This document shows, in pieces, positions 30,215 to 37,979 of a stretch of 64,000 nt of DNA; position 1 is the first letter of the stretch; the number at the start of each line of letters is the position of its first letter. Both the position numbers and the translations under genes were made by a program. Below the pieces are notes generated by a model that was given only the letters and a program-made list of their open reading frames with translations, made no database searches and was not told where the DNA came from. The stretch is from an uncultured Geobacteraceae bacterium (lineage in GTDB: Bacteria; Desulfobacterota; Desulfuromonadia; Geobacterales; Pseudopelobacteraceae): assembly GCA_903939115.1 (NCBI GenBank), contig CAJAFV010000075.1, forward strand, positions 1 through 64,000, written 5' to 3'.

Positions 30215-32061
30215 TGTGGTGCTACCTGATTAGGCATGGTTATTTGTTGAGCTTGCATCTGTTGCATTGCTTGCTGAATCTCTTGAGCTGATTTCTTAAA
30301 GCGATTAACAGGTAAATCAAGCATTTCCATTTTAGCCTCAATTATCTTTTCAGCTGAGAGAGCAGAGGTTGGGTTCATCTGAGCGTATTGAATCATTGCG
30401 TCATATTGTTTGAGGGTTTCCAGCTTATCGAACGTCTCATTGCGGACAAAGAACTGTATTGAGAACTTAAAAAACTTCTTTAATTCCTTGGTAACTTGCA
30501 TGAAACGAGTTCCGCCTTGCTGTCCTCGAACTATTTTAGCGGCCTCGATAATCTTTTGATGCTCCTCGTCTGGTAGGGCTGAACCTTGTGGACTGAACAC
30601 GCCCATTTTTGCATTTTCATTCAGCTGTTCATTAATTGAATTTTCAAGGAATATCTGCTCGGCCTCTTCCAATTCATGTTTTCCGCCTGAAGCTTTCACC
30701 CATTCTTCTTCACTCATGTTATCAATGATGTCGTCCAGTTTAATGTCATTGAAAAGCTCTTGATAGTAGAGGGAAAGTTCTTCGGTGATAACTTGGTAGG
30801 TTGATTTTGCGTTCTCTCGGTCAACTGATACCTGATAAGCGGTCATATTCTTAACATCGTCATTCACAACGCTTGCTGTGAGTCCTAGAAGCTGTCTAGC
30901 AAGGTCAAAAAGCTTATCTACTGTCTGGATATGGTCCATGGTGATATTTCCCATGTTGAGGCGATTTAGCGTCTCATCATTTTCAATCTCTACAATTCCT
31001 CCAAAAGGTAAGTTGTTAACGAAATCCTGTGTAAGTGATTGGCTGTCATTTCCTGAACCTTTTTGAAGTACCGTAATTCCCTTATTAGCGAGCTGGTCAA
31101 ACATTCTCTTGTTTCCCCAGTTCTCATTGTAATGCTCCATGACTTGCGCCAAGAGCTTCCAAACACCCACTCCAAGCCAGCGACCCTCTAAAGTAATAAA
31201 TCTGCGTTCTTTATATGGAAAGTCCGGTAATGCTTCTTCTCCTGGTGCAATGATTCCACGCTTAATCAGTTTTTTAATCTTTCTTTTACCTCGGATTTTC
31301 TTTCTATAAGGAGTTTCAAAGGTTTCAAGTTTCACAAAAGGAATCCATTCCTTTGAGTCCTGTTTATCAGTAGGCATTAAAGGCAAAGTATCGAGCCATT
31401 TTTCACAGATGATAGTTGCGTTCTTGCCCTCGTCTTCAGTTTCCTCATCCTCCTCTTTCTTTTCAATCTTGCCCCACTTCCAGTATTCATAAACAACCAT
31501 TTTACCGCCAAGCATCTCGATTCGTTCCTTTACGTTCTCAACGATATCCCAGTTGTCCCAAGTGTCTTTATAGGATTCTATTTCATCAAACTTAGGAAAG
31601 GTCTTTTCTGCAATACCGCCTGAAAAGTCCATGATGTGAGCAGGACGGATAATGTTTTCAAGCAAAACGTGATGGGTTTCGTTGTCCACCTGCTTGGTAA
31701 GAAGATGACCGTCAATGAACATATCCCTATCCTTGTTCATGGTCGTGTTAAATTCAGTATCTTTGAGGTATTGCTTGACTGCTGATTTAAATATTGGAGC
31801 GAGTTTAATAGCTGTTTCAGTTTCTGCGACCATTTCAAGGTCTTTAGTTCCCATGTTTGAGCCTCGAAAAGCTGTTTGCTTCATGATATGCCCAATGTTG
31901 TAAAAGAATTTGTCATCCCCGTTAGGATATTTAGGGTTTTTAAAGATGCCGTGTTTAAGACGATTATTCTCTGCTATTTCATCAGTCAATGAATAACGAA
32001 TATCATCAGTGATATTGACGTTTCCGCTTTTGTATTCGTGGATAAATTGTATAAAATCCAT
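30211..32061 (-). CDS. Portal protein
   Basis: 616 residues, directly after the large terminase (stop and start adjacent). Typical portal features are an N-terminal wing (IGHIMKQTAFRGSNMGTKDL), the stem/crown helical region near residues 390-430 (DHIQTVDKLFDLARQLLGLT) and a Gln/Met-rich C-terminal tail (EIQQAMQQMQAQQITMPNQ). The portal ring is the DNA entry channel and terminase dock. Size is within the podovirus and siphovirus range. Leader AAATAAATG, no Shine-Dalgarno site. Confidence 0.8.
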   Translation of the reverse strand: MDFIQFIHEYKSGNVNITDDIRYSLTDEIAENNRLKHGIFKNPKYPNGDDKFFYNIGHIMKQTAFRGSNMGTKDLEMVAETETAIKLAPIFKSAVKQYLKDTEFNTTMNKDRDMFIDGHLLTKQVDNETHHVLLENIIRPAHIMDFSGGIAEKTFPKFDEIESYKDTWDNWDIVENVKERIEMLGGKMVVYEYWKWGKIEKKEEDEETEDEGKNATIICEKWLDTLPLMPTDKQDSKEWIPFVKLETFETPYRKKIRGKRKIKKLIKRGIIAPGEEALPDFPYKERRFITLEGRWLGVGVWKLLAQVMEHYNENWGNKRMFDQLANKGITVLQKGSGNDSQSLTQDFVNNLPFGGIVEIENDETLNRLNMGNITMDHIQTVDKLFDLARQLLGLTASVVNDDVKNMTAYQVSVDRENAKSTYQVITEELSLYYQELFNDIKLDDIIDNMSEEEWVKASGGKHELEEAEQIFLENSINEQLNENAKMGVFSPQGSALPDEEHQKIIEAAKIVRGQQGGTRFMQVTKELKKFFKFSIQFFVRNETFDKLETLKQYDAMIQYAQMNPTSALSAEKIIEAKMEMLDLPVNRFKKSAQEIQQAMQQMQAQQITMPNQVAPQ

Positions 32062-33234
32062 TTATTTGTGGGATATTACGGGTTGTTTAAGAGGTTCGCT
32101 ACGTTGTATTTTTGGTTTGTAAGAGTCTAGTCCGTATCTGATAGCATCCATTGAATGGTCAAAGCCTGATTCGGGAACATTCAATATCTTTCCATCTCTG
32201 TCTGTCTTCCAAAGGTAATTTCTGTATTCCTTAATAATGTTAAGGCTTCGCTTTGTTATACTTATGCGTTGGTCTTGGACAAACTGAATGCCCTGGTTGA
32301 CGCTTCCCTGTCCCTTGATCGCTGGGAGGATACTCACGCCATAGCTTTTAATCTCATCAATGCTTTTAGGTTCGGCACTGTCGGCAATAACTAAACTTTT
32401 CGGTTGGTTATTTAAAATATCTGCTATCTGCTTATTTGAGAGTCCCTTTTGAAAGGTAATCTCGTCTAAAATGAATCCTCCATTATATTTATAAATTGCG
32501 ACTATTGAGGTTGGGTCGTTGCTGTAACCAAAATCCATTCCATAGCGTTCTAGTCGTGCCTCATGGGGTATGGTTTCAATAATCTCCCAGTCTTTGTATA
32601 TCTTGCCGTCAACATCTCCCAGCTGGCCTAATCCATATACTTGCCACCAGCCTTTGTTGCCTTTTCTTGTCTCAATTGAAGAAACTATCTCAGGGCTTAA
32701 TGCTTCGTTATCTTTATAGGTGAGGGTAATAAATTGAACGTCTTCTCTTTTATTTAAAATGTCCGTATAGAAAAAATACTCATGCGACGGATTCCAGTCC
32801 ATAAACACAAATTCTTTGGTTCTAACCTCTAATTGGTCAAACACCTCCATGCTCATGTTATTGGCTTCATTTAAGAAAAGTCTATCGCGTCTGCCTCCTC
32901 TCAACTTGTCAGGGTTATCAGCTGAAAAGAACTCTATTTTACTGCCAGTTTCGAATGTATAAATGCTATCGGTAGCATTCCAAAGGGCTTCTTTCCAATA
33001 ACCATGACCTTGCATAATGTTCTTAAAATCTCTGAGTGCTCCACGTTTTAAATGGGGGATTGATTCGGATACTACCGAGGTGAGGGTTGTGTCTGTGTCG
33101 GTCTGTGCTCTCGCTATAAGATAAAGGAGAATGCTGATTGTCTTACTTGCCGAAGTTCCACCACAAATTGCTCTTATCTTTTTATTTAACGCTATTATCT
33201 TTAATGTTGCTGAGGTTTGAGAGTATAGAGCCAT
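32062..33234 (-). CDS. terL: Terminase large subunit
   Basis: 390 residues. ATPase domain: Walker A-like GGTSASKT near residue 26 and Walker B RLFLNEANNM near residue 118. Nuclease domain: acidic residues in YGMDFGYSNDPTS, VIADSAEPKS and FDHSMDAIRYGLDSY, the RNase H-like metal site. It cuts and pumps phage DNA into the prohead. It overlaps terS by about 50 bases. No frameshift. Confidence 0.92.
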   Translation of the reverse strand: MALYSQTSATLKIIALNKKIRAICGGTSASKTISILLYLIARAQTDTDTTLTSVVSESIPHLKRGALRDFKNIMQGHGYWKEALWNATDSIYTFETGSKIEFFSADNPDKLRGGRRDRLFLNEANNMSMEVFDQLEVRTKEFVFMDWNPSHEYFFYTDILNKREDVQFITLTYKDNEALSPEIVSSIETRKGNKGWWQVYGLGQLGDVDGKIYKDWEIIETIPHEARLERYGMDFGYSNDPTSIVAIYKYNGGFILDEITFQKGLSNKQIADILNNQPKSLVIADSAEPKSIDEIKSYGVSILPAIKGQGSVNQGIQFVQDQRISITKRSLNIIKEYRNYLWKTDRDGKILNVPESGFDHSMDAIRYGLDSYKPKIQRSEPLKQPVISHK

Positions 33235-33652
33235 CTAATTGCATTATAGGTGTTGGCAAATCTTTTCCATTCTTTCCTGTAACTTCGGTACGTTCTGAAT
33301 ATTCTTCTTTGCCTAACGTCTTTACGATTACTGTTGAAACATCTGTTTTAATTCTGAGTAGTTGAGGACTTATATTTCCTAATTGGTCTATTACATCTAA
33401 ATCAAGAACATGGTCTAAATTTCTCTCTGCCTTTGAAAGCATTTCCTTTCTACGTAGTTTAGAAAGCCTTTCCTTGAACCAGCCTTGAAGAGTTATGTTC
33501 CTTGCGTGGTCATCACTATATCCAGCTTTTTTAGCTGCGAAAGAAGCATTTTCCTTTCCCTTGGTTAAATTCTCTATGTAAATGTTCCAGCAAGTTTCTT
33601 CCCTGGGATCTGATTGAGTTCCGTTTGCTCCGTTCGGGTTAGGTACTGCCAT
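33182..33652 (-). CDS. terS: Terminase small subunit
   Basis: 156 residues from the ATG at 33652 (an ATG at 33661 is an alternative). A helix-turn-helix-like N-terminal region (GKENASFAAKKAGYSDDHAR, then NITLQGWFKERLSKL) is followed by a helical oligomerisation part and SPQLLRIKTDVSTVIVKTLG. This is the usual TerS pattern for recognising phage DNA, just upstream of terL. Confidence 0.75.
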   Translation of the reverse strand: MAVPNPNGANGTQSDPREETCWNIYIENLTKGKENASFAAKKAGYSDDHARNITLQGWFKERLSKLRRKEMLSKAERNLDHVLDLDVIDQLGNISPQLLRIKTDVSTVIVKTLGKEEYSERTEVTGKNGKDLPTPIMQLDGSILSNLSNIKDNSVK

Positions 33653-33653
33653 A

Positions 33654-33932
33654 TTATTCAAATACTCCGATTATTTCTTCTTCCTTTACTGCGATGTAAT
33701 ATTCATCATCGCCAACTGTCTTTTTTGCAAAAGGATTAACAACTCTTGTGAAGTCGTTATAAACTCCCTTAGCAAGTAGTACCTCGTCACCAGGGTGAAC
33801 AAGAATAACTTCAGGACTGGTTAAAAACACTGATACTTTTTCAATGCTTCTTTTTTGTTCTTCTCCATGTGGTTCTGTTTTGGTTTCAATTTTGATGATT
33901 GTGTATTCTCCGATTGGGTTTACTGTTTTCAT
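33654..33932 (-). CDS. GroES-like phage protein
   Basis: 92 residues from the ATG at 33932. VNPIGEYTIIKIE at the start, GDEVLLAKGVYN in the middle and DDEYYIAVKEEEIIGVF at the end match the beta-barrel co-chaperonin pattern (V-x-P-x-G, G-D-x-V-L, Y-x-I-x-x-E-x-x-I-x-x-V). Phages such as T4 carry GroES substitutes (gp31) for capsid folding with host GroEL. The mobile-loop region is short or divergent (EPHGEEQKRSIEKV). It stands directly before the terminase genes. Confidence 0.6.
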   Translation of the reverse strand: MKTVNPIGEYTIIKIETKTEPHGEEQKRSIEKVSVFLTSPEVILVHPGDEVLLAKGVYNDFTRVVNPFAKKTVGDDEYYIAVKEEEIIGVFE

Positions 33933-33963
33933 GTTTATTTGAGTATTAAGCACTGTTGGTTAG

Positions 33964-34092
33964 TTAGCATTTCTTGCCTTTCATCGGCTTCATGCCCTTT
34001 GGCATTTCTTTTTTTTCCACTTTAACCTCCTTCATGCCTTTTTTCTTGTCCATTGATTGCTCTTTTTTTGATTCTGTTTTTTTTGATTTCAT
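33964..34092 (-). CDS. Lysine-rich 42-aa protein
   Basis: The frame from the ATG at 34092 encodes MKSKKTESKKEQSMDKKKGM and 22 similar residues; well over a third are Lys. Its ATG overlaps the upstream stop as ATGA. The charge suggests nucleic-acid binding or condensation. Low complexity makes a chance ORF possible. Confidence 0.45.
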   Translation of the reverse strand: MKSKKTESKKEQSMDKKKGMKEVKVEKKEMPKGMKPMKGKKC

Positions 34093-34313
34093 TTTGTTGC
34101 AATTATTATGATTATTAAAAGTAACATTGCGGTTATTCCTGCTCCCTCTTTTGGAAAGTCCATCTCTTTTATGTAGGGAAGTCCAAAGTATATTGCTGCT
34201 CCTATTATTCCTACAATTAGTAAGGGTAAGAAAAGGTATTTAGAGAAGATCCAGAAGAAGCCTAATTGCTTCATGTCCTCATCCACTATATCAAATTCTT
34301 GTTTACCATCCAT
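34089..34313 (-). CDS. Two-pass membrane protein (74 aa)
   Basis: 74 residues from the ATG at 34313, preferred because the longer frame would start inside the opposing promoter. MDGKQEFDIVDEDMKQLGFF is followed by two hydrophobic segments (YLFLPLLIVGIIGAAIYFGL and GITAMLLLIIIIIATK). Unknown; it could be a second holin-like protein. Confidence 0.5.
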   Translation of the reverse strand: MDGKQEFDIVDEDMKQLGFFWIFSKYLFLPLLIVGIIGAAIYFGLPYIKEMDFPKEGAGITAMLLLIIIIIATK

Positions 34314-34352
34314 ATGACGTATATTGACAAAATCTAATAATAGGTGTATACT
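34314..34352 (+). promoter_or_regulatory. Strong plus-strand promoter with operator
   Basis: TTGACA (34324-34329) and TATACT (34347-34352) are 17 bp apart. The overlapping 17-mer ATGACGTATATTGACAA (34314-34330) matches the 1410 operator at 15 of 17 positions. It drives the lysozyme-like gene. Confidence 0.75.
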
Positions 34353-34397
34353 TATAAGGTAATCAATTATCAGTGGTCGGGTGAACACTCCAATTTT

Positions 34398-34919
34398 ATG
34401 GAACTCATCCGAATCAACTTCTTTAAACTTATGCTAATCGTTCTATCAATGCTTTTAGTGAAGGAAGTCTTGTTTTCTAGCCGTTCTATCGTATTAGATA
34501 ATGTAGAGGTCGCTCAGGCTGCTGAAATTGAGCCACAAGCCGCTTTAGTAGAGAATGTAGTAACTGATACCACTGATGTCATCTTACAGCGTGTAGGGTC
34601 AAAATATGGGGTTGATTGGAAACTATTGAAAGCCATGATGCTTAAAGAATCGGGAGGGGATTGTAAGGCTATCGGAGATCAGGGAATGGGAGAGTTTCAC
34701 TCAGTCGGTTGTTTTCAGATAAACAAGAAATATAATCCAGCGGTAACTTATGAGCAAGCAACTGATTTAGCTTGGAGTGCTGATTGGACTGCTGCGAGGT
34801 TGGCTAAATTTGCTTACCTTGGAGAGTTTGAGCAAATCCGCAGTCATAATGGCTTAGTTGCCAGTCACAGTAATGATTACTATGTATATGACGTAATGCA
34901 GATTATGCAGAACTTATAA
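34398..34919 (+). CDS. Exported lysozyme-like (SLT-fold) protein
   Basis: 173 residues from the ATG at 34398 (an earlier in-frame ATG at 34344 lies in the promoter). A hydrophobic N-terminal segment (FFKLMLIVLSMLLVKEVLF) acts as signal or anchor. The rest has a lysozyme-like core: YGVDWKLLKAMMLKESGGDC with the likely catalytic Glu, GCFQINKKYNP, and a helix AARLAKFAYLGEFEQIRSHN. This resembles soluble lytic transglycosylase domains. Plus strand with its own promoter and terminator, like a moron or an entry/lysis enzyme. Confidence 0.7.
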   Translation: MELIRINFFKLMLIVLSMLLVKEVLFSSRSIVLDNVEVAQAAEIEPQAALVENVVTDTTDVILQRVGSKYGVDWKLLKAMMLKESGGDCKAIGDQGMGEFHSVGCFQINKKYNPAVTYEQATDLAWSADWTAARLAKFAYLGEFEQIRSHNGLVASHSNDYYVYDVMQIMQNL

Positions 34920-34992
34920 GCTCACGGTAACATATTTTTTAAATCTCGTCAAATAACACAGTTAAGCCAAATAGTTGAGTTATCAACAGATT

Positions 34993-35026
34993 AAGAGCCC
35001 CTATCATTGATAGAGGCTCTTTTTTT
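34993..35026 (+). terminator. Intrinsic terminator after the lysozyme-like gene
   Basis: AAGAGCC-x-CTATCA (34993 onward) pairs with TGATAG-x-GGCTCTT, followed by seven T. It is nearly symmetrical, so it may also serve the opposing primase-like gene. Confidence 0.85.
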
Positions 35027-35786
35027 AGTCACAGAATCGGAAATAGTTTCCCATGTTCATGACCTGCTTTTGAATATTGTTCGTATACTGGTCTTTTACA
35101 TAAACAACCGTCCTTATTTTCTGCAACATCTCTGTGTGGCTGGACGAAAGGTACGGAAGCCCAAAGTTTGAAAGGGCTTGGCGTCCTTTTTGAATAAGGT
35201 CTAAACACTTCCAAATGTCTGTCGTGAAGTATGTTTCTTCATCGGGGTCGATACTGTGGAAGTTGTAAAGGTAAAGCTCGGGTGAGAAGGATTTGTGAAA
35301 CACTGGGCGTTGGTCTTTGATTCTAAGGCCATAGTAAGCGATAGGGTCACGCTCTTGGTCTAAGATCAGGAAAGCGATACAGCCAGCCAGCATTGTTCTG
35401 CCTTTTGGTCTGCCTATTCCATGCTTTTTACAGAATTCTTTAGATAACCCACGGGCTTCGAGCTGAGTAGAGTATTCAAGGTCATACTCAAAGTTCAGTT
35501 TTTGGGTAATAACCTTGTCGGTAGGCATACACTCTTTGAGGAACTTTTTAGCTCCCTCCCAGTCTAAGCCTTTCTTTTCCATGGTGAGTCTGATGATGTG
35601 TCCTGATGCCTTGCATTTCGGACAATAGATGAGGTTCTTCTTCTCACCATAGGCCTTAATTATGGATGGCATAGTGCATTTAGGACAATCAAATTTAAGG
35701 TAAGCACCACTAACTGTGAATTCAATTCCCAGGGCTTTTAATGCAGCCATAGGATTGATCGCTTGTAGAGCGTCTAGGTATGTCAT
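35025..35786 (-). CDS. Primase-like protein with N-terminal zinc finger
   Basis: 253 residues. The N-terminal zinc-binding domain (FDCPKCTMPSIIKAYGEKKN, then IYCPKCKASGHIIRLTM) resembles the CHC2-type finger of DnaG primases. A possible TOPRIM-like part follows (CIAFLILDQERDPIAYYGLR, and later TTDIWKCLDLIQ). GGAGG precedes the ATG. It is shorter than full primases and no helicase domain is seen. Closest prophage gene to the right attachment site. Confidence 0.6.
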   Translation of the reverse strand: MTYLDALQAINPMAALKALGIEFTVSGAYLKFDCPKCTMPSIIKAYGEKKNLIYCPKCKASGHIIRLTMEKKGLDWEGAKKFLKECMPTDKVITQKLNFEYDLEYSTQLEARGLSKEFCKKHGIGRPKGRTMLAGCIAFLILDQERDPIAYYGLRIKDQRPVFHKSFSPELYLYNFHSIDPDEETYFTTDIWKCLDLIQKGRQALSNFGLPYLSSSHTEMLQKIRTVVYVKDQYTNNIQKQVMNMGNYFRFCD

Positions 35787-35910
35787 AGGGCCTCCAATAT
35801 GTGCGTGAATGGTGTGCGTGAAAGTACCGCAAAATTACAAAAATGAGTGGGTTTGACACAGGTAACTAAAATAAAAGGGGAGATATTACAGGTATTTACG
35901 TATGAAGGTG

Positions 35911-35952
35911 GGCTTCGGAGGCCTGTACTCTATCCAGCTGAGCTAACCGCCC
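35911..35952 (-). tRNA. 5' half of tRNA-Arg (CCG) at the prophage junction
   Basis: Minus strand: acceptor 5' strand GGGCGGT, D-arm GCTCAGCTGGATAGAGT, anticodon loop CTCCGAA (CCG) and GCC of the 3' anticodon stem. After that the sequence departs from any tRNA; there is no T-arm and no 3' acceptor strand. The host side is intact and the prophage side replaces the 3' half, so the crossover lies at or near the anticodon stem-loop. Treat as a truncated tRNA gene marking an attachment site. Confidence 0.8.
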
Positions 35953-36064
35953 GTAATATGTAAACGACAAGAGTTTACTTTAGACCGAGGATAATTACAC
36001 TATTTACTCTTCCAACTCAAGTCATAAATCTGTCTTTTTACTCTTTGCTCTGATATGATGCCGC

Positions 36065-36700
36065 ATGAAAAATGCTCAAACAGTGCCCACAGGGATTCGG
36101 GTCATAGGATTAACCGGCGGAATCGCCACCGGCAAAAGCTCTGTTGCCCGTTTTTTTGTTGAAAAAGGCGTCCCGGTAATAGATGCAGATCAGCTTGCCC
36201 GCGATGCTGTACTGCCTGCAAGCACTGCGCTGAATAAGATTGTTGCCCGCTTCGGACCTGAGGTGCTGACTCGGGAAGGCGTTCTTGATCGTAAGCGCTT
36301 GGGTGCCATGGTTTTTTCAAACCCGGAAAAACGCCGACTCCTCGAAGATATTCTCCATCCTGAAATACGTAAACTGGCTGAAATGCGAATCTCCGAGGCT
36401 GATACCGCCGGCTATAAACGTCTTATTTATATGGCGCCACTTCTTATTGAAGCCGGTGCAAAGAGCCGGGTCGATACAATCTGGGTGGTTACGGTCCGCC
36501 CCGAGATACAGCTGGAACGCCTTATGCGTCGTGACGGCATAACGCCCGATCAGGCGCAGGGAATAATTGACAGCCAGATGCCGCTTTCCGAAAAAGAGCG
36601 GTACGGAAGCGTGGTTATCGACAATAGCGGAACCGAAGCAGAGACATGGAAAATTTTAGAATCCGTCTGGTTAAAAGAAACAGGGAGCAGTAATGGATAA
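36065..36700 (+). CDS. coaE: Dephospho-CoA kinase
   Basis: 211 residues. It catalyses the last step of coenzyme A synthesis (ATP-dependent 3'-phosphorylation of dephospho-CoA). P-loop GLTGGIATGKSSVA near residue 15, DADQLARD near residue 40, LHPEIRK and PLLIEAG all match the family. Standard length. The first intact host gene next to the attachment site; its end overlaps the methyltransferase start by 8 bases. Confidence 0.95.
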   Translation: MKNAQTVPTGIRVIGLTGGIATGKSSVARFFVEKGVPVIDADQLARDAVLPASTALNKIVARFGPEVLTREGVLDRKRLGAMVFSNPEKRRLLEDILHPEIRKLAEMRISEADTAGYKRLIYMAPLLIEAGAKSRVDTIWVVTVRPEIQLERLMRRDGITPDQAQGIIDSQMPLSEKERYGSVVIDNSGTEAETWKILESVWLKETGSSNG

Positions 36701-37952
36701 ACCGAATCATATTTTGCGACCAGGGAAGCGTCCCGGTACATATAAAAAACATGTAACAGAGCACATATATGAGCCACCGGCAGCAAGCAACAGCGAGGTG
36801 GCAAGAGTTGCTGCAAAACAGCAGAACCTGCCGCTCAACTGTTTTGCAGCAGTGCCGCGCGGCGCTGAGGAGCTTGCCGCCGCCGAACTTGCAGCACTCG
36901 GCATTCAAGATGCGAAGCCGGGGAAAGGGGGCGTTGCCTTCGTTACCGACCGGGCGGGACTCTACCGCGCAAATCTCTGGCTTCGAACTGCCAGTCGCGT
37001 GCTCGTTCAACTCGCGCTGTTCCCCTGCTCGAGCCCTGCAGAGCTTTATGCCGGCGCTTATGCAATTGCGTGGCAAGAGCTTATTACACCGGACATGACC
37101 CTGGCTGTAGATTGTTCACTGCGTGATTCGGCCCTGACACACTCCGGTTTTGTGGCACTTAAAACCAAGGATGCCATCGTTGACCGAATTCGCGAATCAT
37201 GCGGAAGCAGACCGAATGTCGATACTGCAGCACCGGATGTACGCATAAATGTCCATCTCCATAAAAATATCTGTACGATCAGCCTCGACAGTTCAGGTGA
37301 TTCACTTGATCGACGTGGCTACCGATTGGAACGTAACGAAGCACCCCTGCGTGAAACACTGGCGGCGGCTGTAGTCGCTCTGACCGGCTGGGATGGCACC
37401 ATCCCTCTGGCAGACCCGATGTGCGGTTCAGGTACCATTCCGGTCGAAGCGGCACTGGTGGCGGCACAAATCCCCCCCGGGCTACAACGTCAATTCGGGT
37501 TTCAACACTGGCTCGATTTCGACAGCGGGCTTTGGGCAGATATCTGTGCAGAGGCTGAAGCAGGCATCCGCAGATTACCGGTCGGCCTGGTAACCGGTTA
37601 TGATTTGGACAATAAAGCTCTCCTGCTCGCCGGAAGGAACTGTTCAAAAGCCGGCCTGGAAGGGCAGATCCATTTTTTTCACGCAGCACTTCAGGAATTC
37701 AGCCCGGAGGGGGATACTGGAGTTGTCATTATAAACCCCCCCTACGGCAAGCGATTGGGAGAAGAAGAAGACCTGCGTGAGCTGTACTGCCAGATTGGTG
37801 ACGTAATGAAAAAGCAGTGCCGCGGCTGGACCGGATATGTCCTGACCGGCAATCTGGAACTGGCAAAATATATCGGACTTAAAGCTTCCAGGCGTTACGT
37901 CCTGTTTAACGGGGCGATTGAATGTCGGCTCTTAAAATATGATTTATACTAA
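36693..37952 (+). CDS. THUMP-domain RNA methyltransferase (RlmL/YpsC type)
   Basis: 419 residues. The N-terminal ferredoxin-like/THUMP RNA-binding part (CFAAVPRGAEELAAAELAAL) is followed by a class I SAM methyltransferase with ADPMCGSGTIPVEAAL and the catalytic NPPYGKRLG. This matches bacterial 23S rRNA N2-guanine methyltransferases of the RlmL N-terminal type; there is no fused RlmK half. A charged leader of about 45 residues precedes the THUMP region. It overlaps coaE, so the two are cotranscribed. Confidence 0.85.
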   Translation: MDKPNHILRPGKRPGTYKKHVTEHIYEPPAASNSEVARVAAKQQNLPLNCFAAVPRGAEELAAAELAALGIQDAKPGKGGVAFVTDRAGLYRANLWLRTASRVLVQLALFPCSSPAELYAGAYAIAWQELITPDMTLAVDCSLRDSALTHSGFVALKTKDAIVDRIRESCGSRPNVDTAAPDVRINVHLHKNICTISLDSSGDSLDRRGYRLERNEAPLRETLAAAVVALTGWDGTIPLADPMCGSGTIPVEAALVAAQIPPGLQRQFGFQHWLDFDSGLWADICAEAEAGIRRLPVGLVTGYDLDNKALLLAGRNCSKAGLEGQIHFFHAALQEFSPEGDTGVVIINPPYGKRLGEEEDLRELYCQIGDVMKKQCRGWTGYVLTGNLELAKYIGLKASRRYVLFNGAIECRLLKYDLY

Positions 37953-37979
37953 TACGAACCTCCAAGAGGATTTTTATAC

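Noticed and set aside
35860-36064. Assembly chimera between a foreign phage contig and the host
   Set aside because: The junction falls exactly inside a tRNA gene, a favoured phage target, and a GC-rich IS of host-like composition sits inside the AT-rich part. Both favour true integration, though read-level checks would settle it.
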